Assembly: GCA_946811695.1 (NCBI GenBank)
Contig: OX328123.1
Span: forward strand, 34,514,873-34,578,872
DNA from: Gonocerus acuteangulatus
Taxonomy: Eukaryota > Arthropoda > Insecta > Hemiptera > Coreidae
Length of the DNA stretch: 64,000 bases
Direction of reading: 5' to 3'
The notes under the pieces are model-generated. The model saw only the letters and a program-made list of their open reading frames with translations. It made no database searches and had not been told where the DNA came from. The number at the start of each line of letters is the position of its first letter. The first letter of the stretch is position 1. Position numbers and translations under genes: made by a program. Below, one piece after another: positions 46,957 to 58,326 of the stretch.

Positions 46957-47460
46957 TTTGTTAAGCAAATATCCAGTTGAGTCGGTGATTACACTGTTGA
47001 TGAAACAGCGTATGAACGGTTAGTAATTGTGCCAGTCGGTTTGTTAAGTGAATATCCAGTTGAGTCGGTGATTACACTGTTGATGAAACAGCGTATGAAC
47101 GGTTAGTAATTGTGCCAGTCGGTTTGTTAAGCAAATATCCAGTTGAGTCGGTGATTACACTGTTGATGAAACAGCGTATGAACGGTTAGTAATTGTGCCA
47201 GTCGGTTTGTTAAGCAAATATCCAGTTGAGTCGGTGATTACACTGTTGATGAAACAGCGTATGAACGGTTAGTAATTGTGCCAGTCGGTTTGTTAAGTGA
47301 ATATCCAGTTGAGTCAGTGATTACACTGTTGATGAAACAGCGTATGAACGGTTAGTAATTGTGCCAGTCGGTTTGTTAAGTGAATATTCAGTTGAGCCAG
47401 TGCTTACACTGTTGATGAAACAGCGTATGAACGGATAGTAATTGTTCCAGTCGGTTTGTT
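46957..47460 (+). repeat. 83-bp minisatellite, six units
   Basis: TTTGTTAAG recurs at 46957, 47040, 47123, 47206, 47289, 47372 and 47455, exactly 83 apart. The first five units are near identical and the sixth has more changes. Variants AAGCAAATA/AAGTGAATA alternate. Confidence 0.95.
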
Positions 47461-48009
47461 GCTTGTGATAGCGTATTAGCTAGTACTCTTTAACATCTTT
47501 CTAATCAAGATTTGCTAGAGTCCTGTAAGCCGTTGTTCATTGAAATTGTCCTATTTGTTTGAACTACTCCTTGTTCTGAGTTAAAAATTTTAGAAAGTCC
47601 TATAAGATTGAACTGAGTAATGTAGCAGTCTCTTGGCTGAACTAATTTATTCATAGCAATCCTTGCTATTGTTTGCTCCGCAATGATAATTATACAACCT
47701 CTTGCTATAGCACGATTCTAATTTTCCTCTCATTTCTCTCATCTCATCATCACCTAATAGCAAGACGGAGGGAAATATCTGACAAGATAATACAGATTTA
47801 ATTAACGCTTAAATGTTAGTAAACCTCATTTGAACGATAATTGCTATTTTCAATGAAAGGGAAGTAACTAGAATTAAATTCAAAAATTTTCCGAAAATGT
47901 AAAATATTTGGATATTAGGCACCGCATTGCACAGAAAATTTATAATACCTAAAATTATTCTTTTGGCATATTCGGCACGTAAAGCAAACAACACCAAAAT
48001 TCTTTCTCA

Positions 48010-48560
48010 TTTTACATATCTACTTTTAATGAGAAGATCGTTTTACTGCTAAAATAAATTTCCAAAAAAAAAAAAACAGATTCAAATAACGGTTTAAAGC
48101 AACGAAACTAAAACTTTCGAAATATTAAGCACTTATTTATCCTATCTAAATCGTCCCCAAAAAAATTCATTTGAGAATCGCTTTTATAAGAAATTTAGTT
48201 AGCAGTCGAATAATTATGTTCCACTGATTACGTTTTCGAGATAATTAAGAATATGGGTGCAAATGACCTCAGCAGTCGATGCACAGAAAATTATTTAAGA
48301 CAATTACTTTTTTAGTTTTTATTGAAAACTGTTACAGACACTGCCGTTTTTATTCGTTTCTCTACGTTAGAAACACCATAACACCGCAGTACGTGCATGC
48401 CTAGAAACGAAATAACACATGAGTGCTTCCTTAAAAATCAGAAGACGTGTTTTTGGACCGAATTCTATCAAAATCGGAAACTTTTGGGGAAAATCGACAA
48501 CAAATATGTCATTTTTGTGGTCTGAGAGATCTAAAACGTGGACGTCTGTTCGGTACTTTC
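48010..48560 (-). repeat. Helentron-like interior fragment, diverged, reverse orientation
   Basis: Phrases such as TTTCGAAATATTAAGCACTTA, GTTTTCGAGATAATTAAG and ATCAAAATCGGAAAC mirror the interior of copies 1-2. Divergence is high and the ends are missing. Confidence 0.4.
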
Positions 48561-49030
48561 GGATTGAGTCATGAAATCCATGTCACTTGCAAGTGAATTT
48601 TCCCCTTTAAAGAGTAGAAGGACATAAAATGAAAATAATCATTATAACAGAAAATTCTCCATTATAATTGGTATGAAGCTGGTAGGAAGGACGAAGGACC
48701 CCCTGAAAGAGGGAATGTCCTTAAGGAAGATAATCCTGTAAAATAGGTCAATAAATACAGGGCCCAGGCAGACACCCTGCAATTACCCTTTGTCCTTCTA
48801 ATGGAATATCGCAGCATCATGGCTCTCTTATTCTTCAGAAATATCCTACTTCAACAACTTTTAAAGAGTCTCGGACAATGGGTTACAACATAAAATGATT
48901 TCCCTCATTCGAGCGAAAAATTACAAATGAATTCTTGCACCAATGGATGTTGGGGTCCTTCCTTGAATTTTGAAGATCCGTTGGATGCCCAGAAAGCAAC
49001 ATATGTGACATTAAGTGATTTCACTGTACT

Positions 49031-49520
49031 GATAGCGAGATATATGGTGTTACAGGATCCTATTGCAGTGATAGCGAGATACATTGTCTTATATGATCCT
49101 AGTGCACTAATAGCGAGGTATGTGGTTTTAAGTGATCCTAGAGCACTGATAGCGAGACACATTGTGTTATAGGATCCTACTGCATTGATAGCGAGATATG
49201 TAGCCTTATAAGATCCTAGTGCACTAATAGCGAGGTATAAGGTGTTAAATGATCCTACTGTACTGATAGCGAGATACATTGTGGTATAGGAGCCTACTGC
49301 ATTGATAGCGAGATATATTGGGTTATAGGATCCTACTGCATTGATAGCGAGATATATTGTGTTATAGGAGCCTACTGCATTGATAGCGAGATATATTGTG
49401 TTATAGGAGCCTACTGCATTGATAGCGAGATATATTGTGTTATAGGAGCCTACTGCATTGATAGCGAGATATATAGCCTTATATGATCCTAGTGACAGCG
49501 AGATATATGGTGTTAAATAA
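49031..49520 (+). repeat. 39-bp minisatellite, about 13 units
   Basis: GATAGCGAGATA recurs every 39 bases from 49031 to 49460, then a shortened unit. The right-hand units (about 49304-49460) are nearly identical, while the left-hand ones are diverged. The 13-codon length keeps both strands open, which explains the frames seen here. Confidence 0.95.
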
Positions 49521-49539
49521 TCCTCTTGCGCGGTATAAT

Positions 49540-50989
49540 GAGATCCAACCTCAATATTAAAGTCAAATCATGTTGACGATCACTAGAAATGTGGAAAAAG
49601 TGATTAACTTCCCGAATTGTAGGAATCCGAGAATTCGGAAAGTTCCAGTACCGTTTCGCAACCTGACGTGATCCTATGAAAATTTGATTGTGAATATTTT
49701 AGGAAATAATCTAGGAAATTAGAAGTTTTTCTGATAACGTGGATAAGAATTTTCGGTAGCATAAGGGAGATAACCTGCCCAAATTTTCTCGTATTTGTTG
49801 ATTTTATGAACTCTATCGCCTCCTTAAATCAAACCGTTTACTAATTGGTTTATTTAGAACCGGCCAACTTATCAAATCGAAATTGTGAATGAGAGTTGAA
49901 CTCAAGCGGTGAAATATTTATCAATGTATTTGAACTGTTGCGGCTTTCCGACGAAGCCCCAATACAAAATTATCACGTTGATTATAAGGATAATATAATT
50001 TACCCAATTATAATATAATTAACGAGGGTTCCCGCCGCAGAAATTTTGTCATTACTGATTAAAGAAATCTATAGTCAAACAGGACTAAAAGTTAGCCGAG
50101 TTATCAATTCAATGAAATTTAGCGACTCTCTACTTTATCAGATTCTGGTTGGACTGATTGAAAATATTCCACCTCTGATAGTGGATTTAATAAACCAATC
50201 TCATCAGATCGTGTGAGAGGTTCTTCCGACATACCCGCAGGAAGATGAGTTTTATCATGGGTTTTTATTTCAAGTAATGATACTTTTGGAATTTCCAATA
50301 AATTGCATAAATTGAAGACGTCGCTTTGCTTAAATGGGTTTAAATCCCTTTTCATAAACATTTTTTTTTCTGGTTATGAGAGTTTCCATTTTTTCTATCT
50401 AAATTGAGAACTTTTCTTTCACTCCATGTGGGAATTGATATACTAACGTCTGGTTTTAGGAGTTAAAAGTGGGGAGCCTCCGAAGTGCTAGGTTTGCGGC
50501 GTACCCCTCACTGTAAAGGATAACTTGACGGAGTGTAGAGCCTATGAAGACGAGAGAGTTCGACTGAGTCTCCTGGCAGATCTTAAGAGTTCCCATGTAA
50601 TAATTCGGTTCACCTTAGTCGATTTGAAAAACAAAATTTAGCTCTATAAGTATATTGAATTATCACCCTTACCATTATTTTTCTTTCCGTTTGAAACTAT
50701 ATATATATTTTTCAATGTAAACTCCGCAGCCTAGCATCTGTATGCACAAAAATACTTTATAAATGGTTCTTTATCATGAAGCCAAATCTTTTACTTAACT
50801 AACAACTATTATATATTGTATTGCAATCTTCAATATATTTCTATAAAATTTCAACTCAATATTCCCTGTATATAGAACTTAATATTTATTTAAAAAGTGT
50901 ATTCTTGTCTTAATTGATTAAATTTAAATTATTAAGACATTAACTAACTAAAATTTCGTTACAATTATTTTTTGTTTTAACTGCTGGTG
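49540..50989. other. Unassigned sequence with one plausible small frame
   Basis: An 80-codon minus-strand frame (50119-50361) is hydrophilic and non-repetitive, begins at ATG and lies near possible splice sites, but has no family match I recognise. The rest has no features. Confidence 0.3.
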
Positions 50990-51250
50990 GCGTTGAACGC
51001 TGGTTCGGCAGAAGCGGTGGGCTTGGCTAGGGTAGGGGGTGAGCCCCCCCCCCCTAGGGTTTGGTTGCCCTGGCACCAGCAACACACCTTCTGTCATAGA
51101 CCTAGCAGCCAGTCACCAGATGCGGGCCACTAAGCAAGAACTGGCACGGGGAACTCTACTCGACCTTGACTTGGGCGTTGTTTTTGCTTTCCATGCTACC
51201 GCCCATGAGGCATGAATGAGTCAATGGTGGTTGAATTGCCGTAAAAAATT
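50990..51250 (+). repeat. GC-rich repeat-like segment, possible SINE
   Basis: This is a GC-rich island in AT-rich DNA that starts near GCTGGTGGCGTTGAACGCTG and ends TTGAATTGCCGTAAAAAATT. The ending resembles the TGCCGTAAAA end of the first SINE family. No tRNA boxes or target duplication were recognised. Confidence 0.3.
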
Positions 51251-51685
51251 AAAGAAAGAAAATAGTACCTAGTGCAAAACATTTTGCACGTTCATTTGAG
51301 CTCTTTCACGAATATCTCTAGAATCTTCTATGACACTACTTCATTAGCGAATTGCATCATTAACCTCCAATCCCTTACGTTAAGTTCCTTAAGAAAGTAA
51401 TTAAGTTGTAACTTGGCCGTATACACATCAAGTGTTGCTCGACTTTTAGAAGTAGTCCTTCTAAAAGTATGAGGCACGTCTTTTTTAAATGCTGAACTCG
51501 CGACATCGCCGCAACCTCGACCTGTTTTCATTTAATGCTTAGCTTTGGTCTAATTTGTAAAGCATAGAAGAAATCTTGACACTGGAACGAAACCGACTGA
51601 TGAGAATTCGGTATAATGCCTGTTTATTGAAACATGTTTGGGCTATCTTCCTCTTATCACGATTTATTATCATACAGTAACTCAG

Positions 51686-51958
51686 TCATGTTGTCCGGTA
51701 AGTCATAGTTGTGTCTCCGTAAACATCTGTCAATATGTGTTTGATAGTTAAAGGAGTGTTACATACATCACATGTCGGTCTCTCCTGTCTCGTCATGAGG
51801 TGTAAGTTTGTCATCCGGGAATGACCTATTCTTAAGCGGCATAAGACAACTTCTTCTCTTCTAGTTTGCCTTATGCTTGATGACCATTCTTCGAGTGTTT
51901 GTATAATTTCTCTTAGTTTATTGTCCGTAGGCGCGTGCCAAGATCTTTGCCACTTTTC
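51686..51958 (-). pseudogene. Jockey-like LINE C-terminus
   Basis: About 90 codons without ATG read EKWQRSWHAPTDNKLREII, then REEVVLCRLRIGHSRMTNLH and PTCDVCNTPLTIKHIL. This is the conserved end, after RNase H, of Jockey-type LINE ORF2, with its CX2C. The final cysteine of the motif is replaced, and the frame stops at 51686. Confidence 0.75.
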
Positions 51959-52256
51959 GATGATGGTGGCAAAAACATTTTAAAAATTGTTGTGAACTAC
52001 TGATTCCTTATGTAATTGTTTCTAAAAATATTAATTTTTTCTAAAATGGTCAAGCAACCAGATAATTTTTTTTCTGGAACATTTCAAATAGATTGACCCA
52101 GAAGCAAATAAAAAAAAATATTTTGTTGGAGCAAAAATAATGCAAAACAAATATATAAAAAAAATATAATCTAAAGTCTAGTTAATGGATTGTAAATAAT
52201 GTATATTTTTCCAAATATTAAAAAAATTTAAGAAGGTTATTAAAATGTAAATAAAA

Positions 52257-52447
52257 AAAAATCCGAAGTACCTAGTTTTTTTTTAATATTCACGCTGCGA
52301 TTTAAACAGCGTCTTAAAAAAACATAATTGAATATAATTTCAAATGGGCAGACACTTTTTGTGGGGTTTAATTATCAGGAAACATGGAAATAAATGTTGC
52401 CGCTGATAGTCTGCTATACGCTCTGTGTAAATGAAACGCAAGAGTGA
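52257..52447. repeat. Foldback element fragment, cut by assembly gap
   Basis: ATCCGAAGTACCTAG, GGGCAGACACTTTTTGTG and TAATTATCAGGAAACATG match the middle and right part of 39650-40390 (about 39930-40110). The rest is lost in the N run. Confidence 0.65.
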
Positions 52448-52647
52448 NNNNNNNNNNNNNNNNNNNNNNNNNNNNNNNNNNNNNNNNNNNNNNNNNNNNN
52501 NNNNNNNNNNNNNNNNNNNNNNNNNNNNNNNNNNNNNNNNNNNNNNNNNNNNNNNNNNNNNNNNNNNNNNNNNNNNNNNNNNNNNNNNNNNNNNNNNNNN
52601 NNNNNNNNNNNNNNNNNNNNNNNNNNNNNNNNNNNNNNNNNNNNNNN
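52448..52647. other. Assembly gap (200 N)
   Basis: Exactly 200 N. Frames crossing it are meaningless. Confidence 0.99.
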
Positions 52648-52682
52648 GAGAGCTTCCGCATGATCACTTTCTCTGTAGTGAG

Positions 52683-52732
52683 GGAGGAAATTTACAAAAC
52701 AACGTTGATCCAAATTTACACATATATATATA

Positions 52733-52785
<53 letters not shown>

Positions 52786-52836
52786 ACTATTTATATTTAG
52801 ATTCCCCCCTATAGAGGGACGGAGGAACCGCGCTAA
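52683..52836. repeat. Helentron-like terminal fragment with (TA)n
   Basis: A (TA)n array (52721-52783) is followed by a purine-rich palindromic segment ending GGAGGAACCGCGCTAA, the hairpin end of copies 1-2 seen from the other strand. Its left part is lost near the assembly gap. Confidence 0.4.
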
Positions 52837-53214
52837 ACATTTTTCCATCTTTTGCACACTGAATATTTCGGGTCGGATCATTCTTAGAATGCAATGCCAT
52901 ATCTTCCGTAATTTCTTTTATATTGCAACGAAACTCTGTATACGTTGCGACACGTCTTCAGAATCATACGAGAAACGTTTATTTTTAATAGAAACTAACT
53001 CTTTTCATCTTGAGGATGGTTTATTTCGAAAGCATATTTGCTATACTAATGAGCTCAAACCAGCCGTAATTTGTGTTATATAGTGACAAAATAGTCATAA
53101 GTCGTATGTAAAAGCAAAAAGGTATTTTTGAATAAACTAAATCACTCCATTAGATGCACGGGTGTAATACATAAGCAAATTATGAATTCCCCATACCGAC
53201 CGCTATTATTACTT

Positions 53215-53465
53215 CCTTGCAACGAGAATCGGTAGACATGATGGCTCACCAATGAAGAACATGCCTTGCAACGAGAATCGGTAGACATGATGCCTCACCA
53301 ATGAAGAACATGCCTTGCAACGAGAATCGGTAGACATGATGGCTCACCAATGAAGAACATGCCTTGCAACGAGAATCGGTAGACATGATGCCTCACCAAT
53401 GAATAACATGCCTTGCAACGAGAATCGGTAGACATGATGCCTCACCAATGAAGAACATCTCTTGC
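53215..53465 (+). repeat. 49-bp minisatellite, five units
   Basis: CCTTGCAACGAGAATCGGTA recurs at 53215, 53264, 53313, 53362 and 53411. Units differ mainly in GATGGCTCACC versus GATGCCTCACC, in the order G, C, G, C, C. Confidence 0.95.
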
Positions 53466-55026
53466 AAAAAAACAAAAAAAAAAAACAGAATCTATACATC
53501 AGAAGTTGGGGTTTATTCCGGAAAAATACAAATTAATAATTCATTCATGTGTTCATTACAAATATATAATACCAAAAACATTCCTGTTTATTTTTTACTT
53601 AAGTAAGTGATTTCTAGCCAGAGTAGTAGCCCAATAGATAGAGGGGTTTCAGCTAACATTAATTCCCCCAGAATATTTTTTTTCTAATATCCTTAGGTAT
53701 GGTGCAAGTACGCTGAAACCAATTTTTCCAAGTCGAAAGCCGGGGGGGAGAACATTTGGCAGGCGAAAAACCGCGAAATTTTAGCACTTTTTTTAGTTTT
53801 CTCCATTAATTGAAAAACCGTTCATTTTTATTTTTAAAATATAGGGAGTAAAGAACATTAAATTCTGCTTCACATGAACTCAAAGTCCAAATTTGGCCAG
53901 GTAAAAGTGCCGCAATCGCTAGCCAAAAAACAACACTTTTTTCCAATTTGCGGAAAACTGTGGTGAGCCTACTTTTAACGAGTTATAGCTTGGATTCATC
54001 AATTCTATTGATACACCCCGTCCCTAGAAATTAAAGAGCATCAATAACTGATTCCAAAAAGCACAAAAACGTATAAATTTCAGCAATATTAAACTTATTA
54101 AATCACTATTGAGCCAAAATGAGAATTAGTCAAATTTTCATTTTATCGCATTTTGGAAAATTTAGAGTCCTATTAGCCACAATTTACTTCTGATTCCATT
54201 CTAATCCCTAAATGCCATGGAATAAAATCATGAAAAAGTTCCCTGAAATACCTCCAGTCATTTAGTCTGTATGCAACTCGACGCTACAGGAAAAAGGGAT
54301 TTAATGAAATTATTCCGTCACACGTCAGAAGAAACAAAATTAAAAGCGTCAAAAACACTACTGGACGGTAGACGGCGAAGAAATGCAGCATAGAACGACA
54401 GACACACGCAGATACAGACAGGAATAAGGGCTGGTATGACATATTCCGGATATGGAGCTGTCAGAGAACAGTATCAGGAGGCTCCCTGGGTATACAAACC
54501 TCGTATATACACACACCTCTCGTTTAGCTAAATTATACACACTACTACTAAAGCAATCCTAAATGCACCCCTAGTGTATAAGTAAACCTCCCCTTCGAGT
54601 ATAAACACTCCTCAGTGTCTATAGAATGTAAACCCCTGTATACATGCGCACTTTGTCGCCTCGTTAAATGTTATCAACACCTTTTATGTGCATAATACCA
54701 TCTAAGTCCTACAGTTTACGGCTACCTCGAATATTTCGAACATAAAAGCTACAGTATATTTTATGATTAACAAACAATTTTAAATTAATCCAAAAAAAAA
54801 AAAGTCACACCGAAGTTACATAACAAGACTCATTTACCTATAACATGATTTCTTAAAGTCTTATTGGTAAATAATTTGCCATTATATAACCCATAATCAT
54901 TCCAAAATAACTATAAAAATTTTGCTCTTCTATATTTTTTTATAAACTTCAACAAAGAACTTTTTATTTTTTTAGTTAATTCTGTTCTGGGGTGAATCGT
55001 GACCTCTAATGCACCGATTTGCTTTT
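53466..55026. other. Unassigned sequence
   Basis: No gene recognised. Segment 54540-54680 has loosely repeated GTATAAACACTCC-like phrases that recur near 57740-57800. Confidence 0.4.
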
Positions 55027-55972
55027 TACCGCGGTTTTTCCTTCAAACCATAGAAAGGAACCCCACTGATGAGGTTTACCAATGGTCCAATTTTTATTAA
55101 CTTTAGTTGAAAATCTGTCGTCTGATTCCAAAGGTCGACTTCGTTAACCAGCAGAATCCACGCACCGGGAAATGCTCGAAGCGAAATCAGGGCAAAATCA
55201 ATCGTAACACTTACGTTTTCGAGTTCAAATGTATGCAGGTACTCGTTTTATAGGTTTTTTAGCGTGGGAAAACGAATGATTCCATTTTTGAAGCGATATA
55301 TGTATCTGATTATAAGAAATATTTATACAACTTAAATATTGTTCCAGTCATTTGACATTCGTCTAAGATATTTACAGTTTGATGGCATTTAGAGCTACGT
55401 AGTTTTGTTCTTTTCAACGTTTTTTTTTGTCTCTGTTTACTTCACTTTTTAATTGGTTGTTTTTTTAAATTGCATTTAACAGTAAAATGAGGGGTCTCCC
55501 GTGGTCTAATGGCTAGCGCCTTGGATTCATAAGCGGGAGATGGTGGGTTCGATTCCCAACCTCCGGCAGGAATTTTATCATCCCACGGCTCGCTGGTGAA
55601 ATTCCTCGCTACACCCTGGATGTCGGCGCTAATGACCTAGATGTAGATGTGCCGTAAAAAAAACAAAAAAAAAAAACAAAAAAAACAAAAAAAAAACAGT
55701 AAAATGAGTATTTTAGTAAAACAACGTGACAAAATGTGAAGCGTATTGGTTATGGTGTTTCCAAGAGCGAACGCTGAGAAACAGCGAAGACTTATTCCCG
55801 CTAAGGATACTATCAGTGTTCTGGGTTGGCGCCTAAAATCTTACTTGGAGATTTCATTTTATATTTTTTACGAAACATCGTAACCTATCAATAGATGCGT
55901 CTACTTCTCTACTTATGTACTGGCAATATAAACGGAAACACGCCAAGGGGACGCAGTTTTTGCGAGTCGGAC
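55027..55972. mobile_element. Helentron-like element, copy 3, degenerate, with nested SINE
   Basis: CCGCGGTTTTTCC and a decayed palindrome start the copy. The interior matches copies 1 and 2, including TCGTTAACCAGCA and CTTACGTTTTCGAGTTC. The right end GACGCAGTTTTTGCGAGTCGGAC closes it. The (TA)n block is absent. A SINE with its own duplication (55492-55695) was inserted later. Confidence 0.5.
55492..55695 (+). mobile_element. tRNA-derived SINE, full length, with 13-bp duplication
   Basis: The head has Pol III promoter boxes: A-box-like TGGTCTAATGGCTAGCGC and B box GGTTCGATTCC. The tail ends GATGTGCCGT followed by an A-rich run. ACAGTAAAATGAG flanks both sides (55479-55491 and 55696-55708). 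It inserted into the Helentron-like copy at 55027-55972. Confidence 0.9.
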
Positions 55973-56169
55973 ATTCTTTATAACATGCTTTTCAGTATTT
56001 GAGCAAGACCGGTACGGAAAATTTATTAATTTGCTTAAAGAATAAGCCCCCCTCCTAATGGACTGATTTTGCTTATTTTTACGACAAATCATTTCCTTTA
56101 GCTGTGAACGATGTTTACCTAGTAATAATACAATATAACAGACATTTCGTCCGTGGGGAGGAACAGATA

Positions 56170-56170
<1 letters not shown>

Positions 56171-56235
<65 letters not shown>
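56171..56235. repeat. (TA)n array
   Basis: TA run directly joined to the dispersed repeat at 56235. Confidence 0.95.
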
Positions 56236-56372
56236 TAGCTGAATAATCGTGCATCACCACGGCCAATAAGTAGTTTTTATATTGTGTTAAATAAGGTATG
56301 ATCGAAATTAACGCTACTGCATAATTTTGTACAGATTATTATTACACGGACTTTAGAGTTACCCAGGAAACG
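56235..56372 (+). repeat. Dispersed repeat, left half
   Basis: CTAGCTGAATAATCGTGCAT and GGCCAATAAGTAG correspond to the start of 37887-38702. The family resumes at 57085 after a Helentron-like insertion. Confidence 0.65.
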
Positions 56373-56469
56373 CCCTGTGAAGGTAACCGTGCTTTTTTCC
56401 GTTGGGAAGTAAAAAAAAAAAATACAACCACATAAAAAGTTAAGTAAACAGAGACAAATACACATTCAA

Positions 56470-57085
56470 AAGAATAAAACTAACACCTTGAAGTTTTAAG
56501 CACTTATCTCTTCGATTGACATTGTCCCACCATAGAACATTACAACAAAATCTTTTTTGTAGAGAATTTAGTAACCTTTCGAATAGCCACTACTTCCACT
56601 TACTACGATTTCTCAACCGTTTTCGAGATATTTTAGAAAATATACTGAGATCCGAAAACATTGTATCACCATTAATAACATTTTTTTTCATACACTTATT
56701 ACCTCCAAACGATATCAAAGTTTAAATATCTTAGATTAGTTGAATTTCGATTACCTGGTACAAGTTTCAAGTGAACCAATCATCGTTTCTGAATACCCAT
56801 ACAGAAAATTCGTTTGGAAAAGTATTTCTATCACGTTTTCTCGTAAACGGAAACAGAAAGCGCTTTAAAAATGGTTTCATTCGTTTTCCTACGTTGAGGA
56901 ACCTATATAACGACTACCTGCAAGCATATGGACTCGAAAATGTAAGCGTTCCGATTTTTTCGCGCAAATTTTGCTCCAAAACCATATTCCAGTAAACGGA
57001 TTCAGCTGGTTAATGAACTTGACCTTTCAAATGAGAAGAAAGATTTTTGTTCCAAATATCATCAAAATCGGACCATTTTTGAGCC
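56470..57085 (-). repeat. Helentron-like interior fragment, reverse orientation
   Basis: This is the reverse complement of the interior of copies 1-2 (AACCGTTTTCGAGATATTTT, TTTCGCGCAAATTTTGC, CATCAAAATCGGACCATTT). It sits between the two halves of a dispersed repeat (56235-56372 and 57085-57590), apparently nested in it. Confidence 0.5.
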
Positions 57086-57590
57086 GATGAAGAACTTCTT
57101 AATAATTCAAACCCCCCTAAAAACCTTTCATAGCGAGTGTTTACGTTCTAAACGGATTGTCCGTGCAAAATTTCAAATTTTTGTGTTAAGTGGTTCGGGA
57201 TATTATTACCACGGATGGACCATCACCAGGGCGTAAACTCTATGAGGGACACAGTTTATTTCTAGTAATTCAAGGTCTGCCATCATAGTTGAAATTAATC
57301 TCAATTAAAAATAATACTATGAAATAGATACAGTACGGTAACAGCTGTTCTGTTATCGTCCTAGCAACTTAGGCGTGCATGCTCTAACCAACTAACACTT
57401 TAAACCCCTCTAAAAATAATTAAAATTCGAATATCAATAAATCCTTTCCTAGCTAGTGCCTACTTTCTATAGGTAGTGTCCATGCAATCTTTCAAATTTT
57501 TCTGTCGAGCGGTTTGGGCTGAGCGATGATAGGTCAGTGAGTCAGTGAGTGAGTGAATAAGTGGTATTTGACAAATATATATATATGCGT
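57085..57590 (+). repeat. Dispersed repeat, right half
   Basis: TTCATAGCGAGTGTTTACGT, TTCAAGGTCTGCCATCATAG and TGGTATTTGACAAATATATA match the second half of 37887-38702. Confidence 0.7.
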
Positions 57591-57983
57591 GCGTTTGTGT
57601 ATATTTATAAGGCTTAAACGATATCTAGTAGGTGAGATGGATTAAAATTTAAAGACAATTTTCAAAATTCCTTTTATTTTCAATAACTAAATAGCTACAT
57701 ACCTTCGGAAAATATTATCATGCATAATGCAGCTTTTACTATAAATACTCGTAAAGCACCCTCGTGAGTATAAATACACTCCATCGTAGATACACTCCCC
57801 TCATTCAAGCAAAGTATTCACAAGGAAGCCGTACTCCATGAATATTAAACACACTACCATCGTATTAATTAACCCGCACGCATAATATAGAAACATCAAC
57901 AACTTGGCTACAGTATATACACTCTTGCATAAACACACCGCACGTTTTATCAATATACCGTTGTAATTTAATAAAAAAAAGGG

Positions 57984-58190
57984 GGGGTTGGTCCTCCGGC
58001 CGTGAGTGCCAACGCGTGAGCTCTCAGTGTCTACGGTCGTGGGTTGGATTCCCACTAGGGGTGGTGGCTTCATTTTAAAAAAAAGAAAATGGATCAGCCC
58101 TATTTCGGCTAGTAAATTGTGGTAACTTGTAGATATCCTGTCCCAAAGAGGTTAACAAACAAACACATACATACAAAAAGGAGAAAACCA
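57984..58190 (+). mobile_element. SINE family 2
   Basis: CGTGGGTTGGATTCCCACTA (B-box-like), CAGCCCTATTTCGGCTAG and TAGATATCCTGTCCCAAA match the family. The tail runs into ACAAACAAACACATACATAC. Confidence 0.75.
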
Positions 58191-58283
58191 ATTGGTGATT
58201 TATTTAATAGTAAAATATTCAATAGTATAAATGCAAGACGAGTCCAAACTAATAAATTTATAAATAGTTAAAATAACATTCCA

Positions 58284-58286
<3 letters not shown>

Positions 58287-58323
<37 letters not shown>
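58287..58323. repeat. (TA)n array
   Basis: Short TA run. Confidence 0.9.

Positions 58324-58324
<1 letters not shown>

Positions 58325-58326
<2 letters not shown>

Noticed and set aside
48905..49279. 124-residue minus-strand frame of 13-residue repeats
   Set aside because: The 39-bp minisatellite is a multiple of three and is open on both strands; there is no start context or flanking coding signal.
50119..50361. 80-residue hydrophilic frame on the minus strand
   Set aside because: It looks protein-like but has no recognised domain or firm exon boundaries, so it was left as an unassigned possibility.
52368..52814. Frames spanning the N run
   Set aside because: Their central residues are unknown sequence from the assembly gap.
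53208..53470. CRISPR-like array
   Set aside because: The 49-bp units are contiguous tandem repeats without unique spacers, in an animal genome.
55498..55575. Possible tRNA gene
   Set aside because: Same reasoning: it is the head of a SINE with an A-rich tail and a 13-bp duplication.
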